A model generated the notes under the pieces. The model did no database searches and was not told where the DNA came from. It was given only the letters and a program-made list of their open reading frames with translations. From NCBI RefSeq assembly GCF_020742175.1, contig NZ_DYXM01000102.1, positions 1 through 24,330 of the forward strand: DNA of 24,330 bases. The letters are read 5' to 3'. Both the position numbers and the translations under genes were made by a program. Positions 6,341-13,944 of the stretch are shown in pieces. Each line of letters starts with the position of its first letter. The first letter of the stretch is position 1. Origin of the DNA: Dietzia timorensis (GTDB lineage: Bacteria > Actinomycetota > Actinomycetes > Mycobacteriales > Mycobacteriaceae).

Positions 6341-8284
6341 TTAGACCTCGTCCAGGTCCGGGAACGCAGTTTGCTGATATCCGCCACGCAGCGTGCCCGT
6401 GATGTATTCCTGGCGGGTTGCACGGCGGGCGATCTTGCCCGAGGAGGTCCGCGGGATGGAGCCGGCGGGCACGAGGAGCACGTCCTGCGCGTGGACGCCG
6501 TGGGCCTCCGAGATGGCCTTGCGCACCGCTTCGGCGATCGGCGCCGGGTCCGCCTTGCCTGCGCCCGGGGCGCGCTCGGCGACGAGGACGAGGGTTTCCG
6601 AGCCGTCGCCGGGGTCGACGTCGAGCCCGTTGCGCGCCTCGGGCGGGAGCTGGTTGGCCGGCACGGAGAACGTGGCGACGAAGTTCGGCCGCAGCGAATC
6701 GGAAGCGAGCTGCGCGGTCGCCTCGAGATCCTGGGGGTAGTGGTTGCGCCCGTCGACGATCACAAGGTCCTTGACGCGGCCGGTGATGTAGATCTGACCG
6801 TCGTGGTAGACACCGAAGTCGCCGGTGCGCAGCCAGCCGGCGTCCTCTGGGACGTCGCCGAATTCGCGCTCGGCGTGGGAGTTCTCCTCCAGCCGGGATA
6901 CGAGGCGGTTGGCGAAGGTCGCGCGGGACTCCTCCGGACGCTTCCAGTAGGCCTGGCCGATATTCGCACCGTGCAACCAGATTTCGCCGACGGAGCCGTC
7001 GGGCAGCTCGCGGCCATTGCCGGTGTGCTCTCCGTCGTCATCCAGTTCGGGGTCCACGATGACAGCCCACTGGGACGGCGCGATGTATCCGCAGGCGACC
7101 TGCGGGATCGCTTCCGAATTGCCCTCGACCGAGCCCTCGTCGATAACCTCGAAGCGGCCCTCGTTGAGGCTGTTGCGCTCGACGTGCACGACCACGGGCG
7201 CGGCGTGCTGCTCCGGGGAGGAGACGAACAGCGTCGCCTCGGCCATGCCGTACGAGGGCTTGACCACCGTGTCGGAAAGACCGTAGGGGGCGAAGGCCTC
7301 CTGGAACGCGCGGATCGACGTCGGGGTGACCGGCTCCGAGCCGTTGATGATTGAGGTCACGTGCGACAGGTCGAGCTCCTCGCCCTCGGCGGGGAGGCCG
7401 CGGCGGGCGGCGTGCTCGAAGGCGAAGTTCGGGGCCGCGGCGAAGACGCCCTCGGCCTCGGGGTACGAGGCGAGCTCGCGTACCCACCGACCCGGGCGCT
7501 GCACGAACGCGCGCGGCGACATGATCGAGGTGAACGCGCCGGCCATCGCCGGGAGAATCACACACAGCAGGCCCATGTCGTGGAAGAGCGGGAGCCAGGT
7601 GACGCCCTTGGAGCGATCGCTGAGGCCGAGGCCGAACATCAGCTGCAGCACGTTGGTGCACACGCCGGTGTGCGTGATCTCGACACCGGCCGGGGTGCGG
7701 GTGGAACCCGAGGTGTACTGCAGGTACGCAATATCGGAGCCGTGCAGGTCCGGCTTCTGCCACGAGCTGCCGAGCTCGCTGGGGATCGCGTCGACGGCGA
7801 CCACACGCGGCCGCTCGCGGGCCGGGACCTCGCGGAACAGCTGACGCACTCCGGCGGCCGACTGCGACGAGGTGAGGATGACGGCGGGCTTACAGTCCCC
7901 CAGAACCGCGTGCAGGCGATCCTTGTGGCCCGGCTCGTCGGGATCGAACAGCGGGACGGCGATGAGTCCGGCGTGAATCGCGGCGAAGAACGAGACGACG
8001 TAGTCGAGCCCCTGGGGCGCGAGGATCGCGACGCGATCGCCCGGCGAGGACACCTGCTGGAGCCGCGCCGCGATGGCGTGCAGACGCGCGCCGAAGCCCG
8101 ACCACGACAGGTCCTGCTTCTCCCCCTGGCGAGACTTGGAGTAGTCGTTGAAACGGAAGACGAGAGTATCCGCGGCGGGATCTGCATCGGCTCGCGATAC
8201 GTTCTCCTCCACGAAGTCCACCAACGTGGCGTCCTCGGGTAGGGCTATCGCCCCAGACTCGTTGCGGTACGCATCGAACTCCAC
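6341..8284 (-). CDS. fadD32: Long-chain fatty acyl-AMP ligase FadD32
   Basis: FadD32 activates meromycolic acid as acyl-adenylate and loads it onto Pks13 for the final condensation of mycolic acid synthesis. The protein follows the M. tuberculosis sequence throughout: the ATP-binding YTSGSTRTPAGVEITH (from about 190), GVTWLPLFHDMGL, APNFAFEHAARRG, NGSEPV, KPSYGMAEATLFVS, the hinge region TGRVKDLVIVDGRNHYPQD and the C-terminal IPRTSSGKIARRATR with Lys617. The GTG at 8284 gives 647 aa (M. tuberculosis 637). It has GGAG 10 nt upstream, and the family homology starts immediately after it. The ATG at 8398 would add 38 residues with atypical codons and no ribosome binding site. Upstream are culp6 and the mycolyltransferases, as expected. 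Downstream, however, pks13 and accD4 are missing and sigK-rskA follows. Confidence 0.95.
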   Translation of the reverse strand: MEFDAYRNESGAIALPEDATLVDFVEENVSRADADPAADTLVFRFNDYSKSRQGEKQDLSWSGFGARLHAIAARLQQVSSPGDRVAILAPQGLDYVVSFFAAIHAGLIAVPLFDPDEPGHKDRLHAVLGDCKPAVILTSSQSAAGVRQLFREVPARERPRVVAVDAIPSELGSSWQKPDLHGSDIAYLQYTSGSTRTPAGVEITHTGVCTNVLQLMFGLGLSDRSKGVTWLPLFHDMGLLCVILPAMAGAFTSIMSPRAFVQRPGRWVRELASYPEAEGVFAAAPNFAFEHAARRGLPAEGEELDLSHVTSIINGSEPVTPTSIRAFQEAFAPYGLSDTVVKPSYGMAEATLFVSSPEQHAAPVVVHVERNSLNEGRFEVIDEGSVEGNSEAIPQVACGYIAPSQWAVIVDPELDDDGEHTGNGRELPDGSVGEIWLHGANIGQAYWKRPEESRATFANRLVSRLEENSHAEREFGDVPEDAGWLRTGDFGVYHDGQIYITGRVKDLVIVDGRNHYPQDLEATAQLASDSLRPNFVATFSVPANQLPPEARNGLDVDPGDGSETLVLVAERAPGAGKADPAPIAEAVRKAISEAHGVHAQDVLLVPAGSIPRTSSGKIARRATRQEYITGTLRGGYQQTAFPDLDEV

Positions 8285-8616
8285 GTTGCTAATGCTCCAT
8301 CCTTCTCGGCGCTCTGGAATCGGCGACCCACCGTCATGCGGCCGCAGCCGGGATCCTTCGCTGCCGAAGAACCCCCGAAAACTCATTCGTACGGTCATGG
8401 GGCAAGCGCACGCAATCGCGAATGCCCCAAAACTAGAGACTCTACCGTTACCTTGCGCGCTGTTTCCATTCGCAGGTAACGCTCAGGCAGGGCCACCCTA
8501 GGGAATCGTACTGCTCACATTGACAGTTACACGCCTATGACGCCGGGCCTGGCGGATATCTCCCGAGAATCTCATGCCTTGCCTGCCTGCGCCGACAGCG
8601 GCGGCGGCCGCACCCG
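8285..8616 (-). promoter_or_regulatory. fadD32 upstream region with GTTACC/GGTAAC inverted repeat
   Basis: These 332 bp between culp6 and fadD32 hold no convincing gene. CGTTACCT (8446-8453) and AGGTAACG (8474-8481) form a perfect 8-bp inverted repeat with a 20-bp spacer, possibly an operator. On the minus strand TACGAT (8510-8505) is a plausible -10 box. No clear terminator for culp6 is seen, so fadD32 may be transcribed both from its own promoter and by read-through. Confidence 0.35.
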
Positions 8617-9573
8617 CTAGGAGTGCGGGATCTCCTCCGCCGAGTCGATGAGCGATTGCAGATGCTGCCGGCTCCACTCGGTGGCCGTGGTGCCCTCGAC
8701 GACGTTCGGATTCGTGTCGTACTCGGCGTGGACGGCGTTGTTGTTGAGGAACTCGGAAAGCCTGGCGGCACCGCCGGCCGCATCCATCGGCGCGTTGCAG
8801 ATGAGATCCGCGCCGGCACACAGCGAGGCGGTCTGCTCGGTGAGCGCGCCGAAGCCGCCCGGCCGGGGACCGGTCATCGTCGCGTCGGCGATGAGTTCGG
8901 TGAGCCCCGAGGCACCCTGCAGCGAGATCTCCATGCCCTGACCGTTCGTCGGCTGCAGGCCCGGACCGATGGCGCCCTGGTCGCGGCGGCCGTCGGCGAT
9001 GAGCACGGTGCCGAGAACGAGGTCCGCGGGCACGACGCCCTCGCCGTTGCCGATCTCGCTGGTCACGTCGCCGGCGATGACAGCGCCCTGGGAGAAGCCG
9101 AGAAGCGCGTATTTGGTGAACGGGCAGTGTTCGTGTGTGGAGGCGATCTTGTCGCGCAGCTTCTCGGTGCCCTCGGCGCGCGAATCGTTGTAGCTCACGT
9201 CCTCCGGGAGCTGCGGGTTCCGGAACTGCGCGGTGTACGGCACCGTGTACACCTCGACGCGCGCCGGGTCGTTGGCCTCTGCCAGCGGCGCGGTGACCTT
9301 GGTGAGCAGGGCGTTCGGGTTGGCCTGCGGGTTGTAAGGGTCATCGTCGGGAGCCGATTCCCAGGTTCCCGGCACCGAGATCAGCGACACGTCTGGGCAG
9401 TCGGCGGGCTGAGTGCGCTCGGGTTCGCCCGGCCCTGGGGTGGGCGGTTCCCCGATGGGGCTCGTCGGATTCTCCCGCGACAGCCACCAGCCAACGCCGG
9501 CGACGAGGAGCACGACGAGCACCAAGACGCCGAGGGCCAGGCCGAGCCGGCCGCCCTTTCTCTGTCCCGCCAT
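8617..9573 (-). CDS. culp6: Culp6-type cutinase-like lipase/thioesterase (Rv3802c family)
   Basis: This 318-aa protein has an N-terminal membrane anchor or uncleaved signal (about 10-30), a Pro-rich linker and a cutinase-like alpha/beta hydrolase domain from about 58. It closely follows M. tuberculosis Rv3802c: CPDVSLISVPGTWES, YTVPYTAQFRNP, YNDSRAEGT, the nucleophile elbow GFSQGAVIAGD with Ser161, TMTGPRPGGFGAL, GADLICNAP with Asp256, and VHAEY with His282. The complete Ser-Asp-His triad is therefore present. Rv3802c is an essential phospholipase/thioesterase of the mycolate locus that influences mycolate and outer-membrane lipid composition; its physiological substrate is debated. The ATG at 9573 has an AAGGGAAG sequence upstream. 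The gene lies between fadD32 and a small lipoprotein gene, as in other Mycobacteriales. Confidence 0.93.
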   Translation of the reverse strand: MAGQRKGGRLGLALGVLVLVVLLVAGVGWWLSRENPTSPIGEPPTPGPGEPERTQPADCPDVSLISVPGTWESAPDDDPYNPQANPNALLTKVTAPLAEANDPARVEVYTVPYTAQFRNPQLPEDVSYNDSRAEGTEKLRDKIASTHEHCPFTKYALLGFSQGAVIAGDVTSEIGNGEGVVPADLVLGTVLIADGRRDQGAIGPGLQPTNGQGMEISLQGASGLTELIADATMTGPRPGGFGALTEQTASLCAGADLICNAPMDAAGGAARLSEFLNNNAVHAEYDTNPNVVEGTTATEWSRQHLQSLIDSAEEIPHS

Positions 9574-9738
9574 GTTCGCTTCCCTTCTATCGCCGTTGTG
9601 AACCTAAACCGGCGCGTTCCTCATGGGGTGAGCCGATCTGGTCGTACGAACCGCCCGATCGTATCGGGCACGCCTAAGCAGGGGCTGTGCGCCAACCTCT
9701 ACGAATGCCTAGGCAATTACCCAGGGATTCCGCAGAAT

Positions 9739-10254
9739 CTAGGGGCAGAGTTCGGAGACCGAGGCGTCGATGATCTCCTGCGCGACATCCTCGGGATTGC
9801 CCTTGGCGTATCCGCCCTCGACAAGCTGCCCGGCCATGGCGTTGGCCAGGGTCGTCGTCTCCTCTGCGGCGCCGCCGGTCGCCCGGATACGGCAGATGCC
9901 GTTGCCGGCGCCGACGAGCGCGAGTTCGAGCGAGTCGATTTTGATCTCCTGCTCGTCGAGCGCATCGAGATAGGTCTGTTCCCGCGCGCTGACCTCGGGG
10001 CTCTCAAGCCCGGGGGCATCGCTCTCCACCGGTTTGGGGGACTCCGGAAAGCCCCCGCCGTTCGGTTCCGGCGAGGGACCGGACGTCCGCTCCCCCGCAC
10101 TCGGCGGCGGCGCGAAGGTCGGAGACTCCGGGCTGCCGGACACCGTCGAATCCCCCGAACCGCAGCCCGCGAGGACGAGCGCCGCCACGGCAATCGCACT
10201 GCCCGCCGTCATACGTGTGCCGGCTTTGCCTCGCGTGGTACGCGCTGGGGTCAT
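9739..10254 (-). CDS. Small lipoprotein with DUF732-like domain
   Basis: This 171-aa protein has a signal peptide ending in VLAGC (Cys30), so it is a predicted lipoprotein. A Ser/Pro/Glu-rich linker follows (31-85). A compact C-terminal domain (about 90-171) contains YLDALDEQEIKIDSLELALVGAGNGIC, a second part with DVAQEIIDASV and a terminal CP. The YLDAL start, internal Cys and terminal CP resemble the DUF732 domain of secreted mycobacterial proteins; the assignment is by pattern only. The start codon overlaps the stop of the LGFP mycolyltransferase gene as ATGA, implying coupled translation and possibly a shared role at the cell surface. An internal ATG 14 codons downstream would still leave a workable, shorter signal peptide. 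The function is unknown. In C. glutamicum a small secreted protein is encoded at about the same place. Confidence 0.8.
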   Translation of the reverse strand: MTPARTTRGKAGTRMTAGSAIAVAALVLAGCGSGDSTVSGSPESPTFAPPPSAGERTSGPSPEPNGGGFPESPKPVESDAPGLESPEVSAREQTYLDALDEQEIKIDSLELALVGAGNGICRIRATGGAAEETTTLANAMAGQLVEGGYAKGNPEDVAQEIIDASVSELCP

Positions 10255-12320
10255 GACTTCTCGATCCTTCCCGCGATGAGCCTGATCTTGCCGTGCTCGA
10301 ACTCGACCTCCTGGCCGCCGCCGGGGACGGACTGGACATCGGAGACCGGGTAGCCCAGGCGTCCGTTCTCGAAGCCTTCCTCGCCCCAGGCGTCGAAGAT
10401 CTGGCCGTAGGGCACGGCGTGCGCCCGGGTGTTCGGCGACCAGTAGATGCCGCCGTTCTCGAAGCGGGACAGGGCCCCTCCACCGTTGCTCAGCGAGATC
10501 TCGTCCGAGGTCGGGTAGCCGAGGTCGCTATTTTCGTAGCCGAGGTCCTTGTACTTGTCGAGGATCGCGCCCTCGACGATGCGCGGGTCGCCGTCGGCGG
10601 CCTGGAATACCGTGCCGTTCTGGAATCCCTGCGCAACCCCTTCCTTGTTCGGGTTACGCACCGCGTCCGAGGTGGGGTAGCCGAGATCGCCGAGCTCCGA
10701 GCCGTTCTCGGACCACAAGTCGAGGATCTTGCCCGACACCGCGTGTGCGCCGGTCTTCGGGGACCAGTAGATCGTCCCGTGCTCGAAGGTGGTGTAGCGG
10801 CCGACGCCGTCCGGGGTCTTCTTCTCGGATGAGGTGGGAAGCCCGAGCTCACCCTTGGGTCCGTCGGCGGCCTGGTAGGCGGCGCCGATGCGGCCGGTGA
10901 CGGCGTGGGCGCCTGTGTCCTCGGACCAGAACACGCGTCCCTCGCGGAAGTCCTGGGCACGGCCACCCTCGACCGCGTACTCGCCGGTGAGGCAATCCCC
11001 GAGCGCGCTGTTGGCCTCGCGGAACTTGCCGATCTCGCCCTCGGCCTTGCACTCGGGCGCGTTGACCTCGGTGCCGAGCGCCTCGGCGGCCTGCGGCCAC
11101 GCCTGTGTCATCTCGAACTGCCAGTACGGCCACGTGTGCGTGCCCGAGGGGCGGAACTTGGTCGTGACGGGCACGTCGGCCTTCTTCGCGGCGTTCACGA
11201 AGTTCTGGGTCGTCATGCGCGCGAGGAGTTCGAGCCCGTAGCCGGCGAAGTTCTCCGGGATTCCCTCGACCGGCGAGGGCTTGTCCCACGGGCCGGTGTT
11301 GCCGGACCCGGCCGAGACGTACAGCGAGACGTCCTTGAGGCGCTGGGCCTGGAGTTTGGGGTCGTTCTGCTTCCAGGTCTCGCCGCCGAGCGGCCCCCAC
11401 ATGTCCTCGGAGTTATAGCCGCCGGCATCGAGTTGGGCCGCCTTGATCGCCTCGGGCATGCCGAAGCTCGTTGTGTCCAGGTAGCCGGAGAAGCTCGCGG
11501 CGAACTGGTACTGCCCCTCGTTGTGTGCAGCGAGGTTCATGGCGGCGGTACCGCCCATCGACAGCCCGGCGATCCCGGCACGGTCGTTGAGCCGCCAGTC
11601 GCGCGCGATGAGCGGAGGAAGCTCCTCGGTCATGAACGTTTCCCACTGGTACGGCTCGCCGTCCTTGGCGGGGTTCTCCCAGTCGGTATAGAAGCTCGAC
11701 TCGCCGCCGACGGGCAGCACGATGACCGCGTCCTTGGAGTCGAAGAACTTCTCGATCTGGGTTTCGTGCGTCCAGCCCGATTCGGTCTCCACGGCGCGCA
11801 GCCCATCGAGCAAGTACAGCGCCGGGTACGTGCGATCGGGCTCGGAGTTCCACGAGGCGGGAAGGAGGAGCTGCACCTGGATCGGGCGCTCCATGGCGGC
11901 CGACTGAACCCACAACGCCACACGGCGCTCGCTGAGCCAGTCCACTCGGTCGAGGCGGACGCCTGGCGGCACGTCGGTGTTCGCTGCCGGCCGCTGCCCG
12001 TTGCTGGTCGTCTCCGACGCCGAGGGGCTGGACTCCGACGAGGTCGGCGCGCTGGTCGAGCGGCTTGACGTCGGCGACGCGGACGTCGACGTCCCCGGCT
12101 GTGCGTTGGCCTCGGGCACCCCGGAGTTGTTCGTCTGGCCCGTGGCGACGCCCACGACGAGCGGCGCGGCCACAGCGACGGCGATAACAGGGACGAGGCG
12201 CAGCTGCTTACGGTTCCAGGTCAAAGTGTTCTTATTCGAGACCCGACCCGAGCTCTTCGGTGCAGCCTTGCGTGGGGAAGATCCGCGTGATGCCGATGCC
12301 TCGCGGCGCGATCCGTTCAT
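10251..12320 (-). CDS. Antigen 85-type mycolyltransferase with C-terminal LGFP repeats (PS1/CmtA-like)
   Basis: This 689-aa protein has a basic cytoplasmic N-terminus (1-40), a hydrophobic segment (41-60) acting as signal or anchor, and a Ser/Thr-rich linker (about 75-110). The antigen-85 esterase domain covers about 118-415. Catalytic residues can be placed by the family pattern: Ser254 in GLSMGG, Glu364 in LELLARMTTQNF (aligned with the Ag85 LENFVRSSNLKF) and His395 in GTHTWPYW. About five LGFP repeats occupy 430-689, with ALGDCLTGE, GELGLPTS, GDLGYPTS, SDLGYPTS and GRLGYPVS. These enzymes transfer mycolate between trehalose monomycolate and arabinogalactan or trehalose. LGFP repeats are thought to bind the cell wall, and the C. 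glutamicum protein PS1/Cop1 has this arrangement. It is coupled to the downstream lipoprotein gene. No strong ribosome binding site precedes the ATG. Confidence 0.95.
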   Translation of the reverse strand: MNGSRREASASRGSSPRKAAPKSSGRVSNKNTLTWNRKQLRLVPVIAVAVAAPLVVGVATGQTNNSGVPEANAQPGTSTSASPTSSRSTSAPTSSESSPSASETTSNGQRPAANTDVPPGVRLDRVDWLSERRVALWVQSAAMERPIQVQLLLPASWNSEPDRTYPALYLLDGLRAVETESGWTHETQIEKFFDSKDAVIVLPVGGESSFYTDWENPAKDGEPYQWETFMTEELPPLIARDWRLNDRAGIAGLSMGGTAAMNLAAHNEGQYQFAASFSGYLDTTSFGMPEAIKAAQLDAGGYNSEDMWGPLGGETWKQNDPKLQAQRLKDVSLYVSAGSGNTGPWDKPSPVEGIPENFAGYGLELLARMTTQNFVNAAKKADVPVTTKFRPSGTHTWPYWQFEMTQAWPQAAEALGTEVNAPECKAEGEIGKFREANSALGDCLTGEYAVEGGRAQDFREGRVFWSEDTGAHAVTGRIGAAYQAADGPKGELGLPTSSEKKTPDGVGRYTTFEHGTIYWSPKTGAHAVSGKILDLWSENGSELGDLGYPTSDAVRNPNKEGVAQGFQNGTVFQAADGDPRIVEGAILDKYKDLGYENSDLGYPTSDEISLSNGGGALSRFENGGIYWSPNTRAHAVPYGQIFDAWGEEGFENGRLGYPVSDVQSVPGGGQEVEFEHGKIRLIAGRIEKS

Positions 12321-12496
12321 GTGTAGTGGCGCTTTCTGTTCCTGCCTGGCTGGCCGCCGGCGGTGGACGTGAAATTTCCCAGTCGACGCTGGTACCGGAA
12401 TCGTGCTCGCCTACATTCGTGCGAGCCGCTGTGCCGGCGCAACGCTCGTGGAGACCCTCGGTAGGACTGCCCGTGGGTTCCCCTCCCACGGGTGCG
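12321..12496 (-). promoter_or_regulatory. Upstream region of the LGFP mycolyltransferase gene
   Basis: The gap between the two mycolyltransferase genes runs 12321-12624. Besides the terminator it holds a perfect 8-bp hairpin CCCGTGGG/CCCACGGG (12470-12477 with 12485-12492) directly beyond the terminator. No confident promoter or open frame is seen. The strong terminator before it implies that this gene needs its own promoter here. Confidence 0.4.
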
Positions 12497-12560
12497 ACCA
12501 AAAAGAAAACCGGGGCCCTGCGATAGCCAATCTACGCGCAGAGCCCCGGTTTTGGTCCAG
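12497..12560 (-). terminator. Rho-independent terminator of the second mycolyltransferase gene
   Basis: A 17-bp stem (12506-12522 with 12537-12553, one mismatch) and a 14-nt loop. On the minus strand the stem is followed by a T-rich tract (TTTTCTTTTT), the classic form of a terminator for the gene ending at 12625. Confidence 0.85.
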
Positions 12561-12624
12561 GCGACTCGCGCCCGACACAAAATTTCTTAAGTTGTAGTTG
12601 AGACTTTTCGCCTCAGCCGGTCGA

Positions 12625-13746
12625 TCACCACCAGGCGTGTGCGTTCAGCGTCGGGAGGATCTGCTCGAGCCTGGCGGACATGAGGTCGTCGTTCCAGTAC
12701 GGCCAGCCGTGGATGCCGGTGGTGCGGTACTCGAACTTCGCCTTGTTCGGCTCGGCGTTGATCGTGTTCTGGAACGCAATCGTGGAACCGCGGGACAGTC
12801 CCTCGAGAACGACACCGTTGAAGGTGTTGAATACGGCCTGCAGGCTGTCCGGCTGATCGTACTGACCCGGGATTGCCGAGCCGGCCGTCAGATACATCGG
12901 GATGTCGCGGAGGCGGTCGGCGAGAAGCAGCGGATCGTTGGCGCCCCAGTCGGGCGAGCCCGGGGGGCCCCACATGGCGAACGGATCACACTTGCACTGG
13001 TCGAACATGGCGAGCGGAATCATCGAGTACATGCCCGGAGCCGTCGGGTTCATGTAGCCGGAGAAGACCGAAACCTGCTTGAACTGGTCGCGGTGCTTGG
13101 CGGCGAGCGCCGCTGCGGCCGAACCACCCATGGACAGACCCGCGATGGCGTTGTTATCGGGACGAACGCCGAACTCGCTCTGCAGGTAACCCGGGAGTTC
13201 CTCGGTGAGGAACGTCTCCCACTGGTAGTTGTATACCTCGCCGTTGATGTTCACCGGACGCTGCCAGTCGGAGTAGAACGAGACCTGCCCACCGACGGGC
13301 ATGACCAGGGTCAGGTTGTCCCAGAGGAACGTGCGCTGCGCCTGGGCGTCGTGGGTCCACGCGTTCCAGTCGTCGCGAGCGCGGAGACCATCGAGGAGGT
13401 AGAGGCCGGCGTTGCCCGCTTGGCGAGCCGGCTGAACCTGGACCTTGATCATCCGGTTCATCGACGGCGACCAGACGTCACAGATCTGCACCCACGACTG
13501 AACCGGATCCCAGCCACAACCGGCGCGCAGCCAATTGCGGTGTCCCATCGGGTCCTCGCCGCCCGGCGGCAGCTGCGCGGGCGCTGCTGCGGGAGCTGGC
13601 GGCGCCGGCGGTGCGCCCAAAGATCCGGGGGCGTCCTGCGCGTATGCCGGCGAGCCGGCCACCACGCCTACTGCCGTGGCTAGGGCCAGCGCGCCTGCTG
13701 CCAGCTTGCGGCGCAGGCGTCCTGCGGGAGACGCGGCTTTGGTCAT
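12625..13746 (-). CDS. Antigen 85-type mycolyltransferase without LGFP repeats
   Basis: This 373-aa secreted protein has a Sec signal peptide (basic start, hydrophobic 15-32) with likely cleavage after AYA at 36, a Pro/Ala-rich stretch (41-62), then the esterase domain. Family motifs are ICDVWSPSMNRMIKVQVQP, LYLLDGLRARDDWNAWTHD, VGGQVSFYSDW, WETFLTEELPGYL and GLSMGGSAA with Ser205. Glu315 in LEGLSRGSTIAF and His346 in GIHGWPYW complete the triad. The ATG at 13746 is chosen because AAGGAG lies 8 nt upstream and a signal peptide follows at once; the frame is open further upstream to 13845 but looks non-coding. It corresponds in position to fbpA/cmt genes before aftB. It has its own strong terminator and a 198-bp upstream gap, so it is probably transcribed separately and strongly. 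Cys77/Cys89 and Cys251/Cys253 are possible disulfide partners. Confidence 0.95.
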   Translation of the reverse strand: MTKAASPAGRLRRKLAAGALALATAVGVVAGSPAYAQDAPGSLGAPPAPPAPAAAPAQLPPGGEDPMGHRNWLRAGCGWDPVQSWVQICDVWSPSMNRMIKVQVQPARQAGNAGLYLLDGLRARDDWNAWTHDAQAQRTFLWDNLTLVMPVGGQVSFYSDWQRPVNINGEVYNYQWETFLTEELPGYLQSEFGVRPDNNAIAGLSMGGSAAAALAAKHRDQFKQVSVFSGYMNPTAPGMYSMIPLAMFDQCKCDPFAMWGPPGSPDWGANDPLLLADRLRDIPMYLTAGSAIPGQYDQPDSLQAVFNTFNGVVLEGLSRGSTIAFQNTINAEPNKAKFEYRTTGIHGWPYWNDDLMSARLEQILPTLNAHAWW

Positions 13747-13760
13747 CGAAGTGCTCCTTG
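13744..13760 (-). promoter_or_regulatory. Ribosome binding site deciding the mycolyltransferase start
   Basis: On the minus strand AAGGAG lies 8 nt before the ATG at 13746. It supports the 373-aa version over the longer open frame. Confidence 0.6.
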
Positions 13761-13896
13761 TTTCGTTTCGTGCGTCCGGTCCGGGAACGAGGCCCCTTAA
13801 TGGAGGAGTGCGGGATGGCGCGAATTTCGGCACCGTCCGACACATGTCGCTCTGTTACTGTCGCGCATATTGAGGCTGGCGTTACACTTTGTGCCC

Positions 13897-13924
13897 CAAC
13901 TGAGCTTAAAGCGTTATTAAGTTG
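13897..13924. repeat. Imperfect AT-rich palindrome between aftB and the mycolyltransferase gene
   Basis: CAACtgagCTTAA and TTAAGTTG are complementary apart from a 3-nt bulge, with 7 nt between CTTAA and TTAAG. It lies 21 bp after the aftB stop and about 150 bp before the mycolyltransferase start, so it could be a weak terminator or an operator. No T tract follows. Confidence 0.3.
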
Positions 13925-13944
13925 AGACCGAACTCTTTGGCACA

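Noticed and set aside
8623..10353. Long plus-strand open frame of 576 codons
   Set aside because: It lies antisense across culp6, the lipoprotein gene and the end of the mycolyltransferase gene. It has no recognisable domain and is rich in Arg/Gly/Ala, as expected for a shadow frame.
12596..13927. Direct repeat GTTGAGAC flanking the shorter mycolyltransferase gene (12596-12603 and 13920-13927)
   Set aside because: Only 8 bp match, with no inverted ends or transposase, so chance is the simplest explanation.
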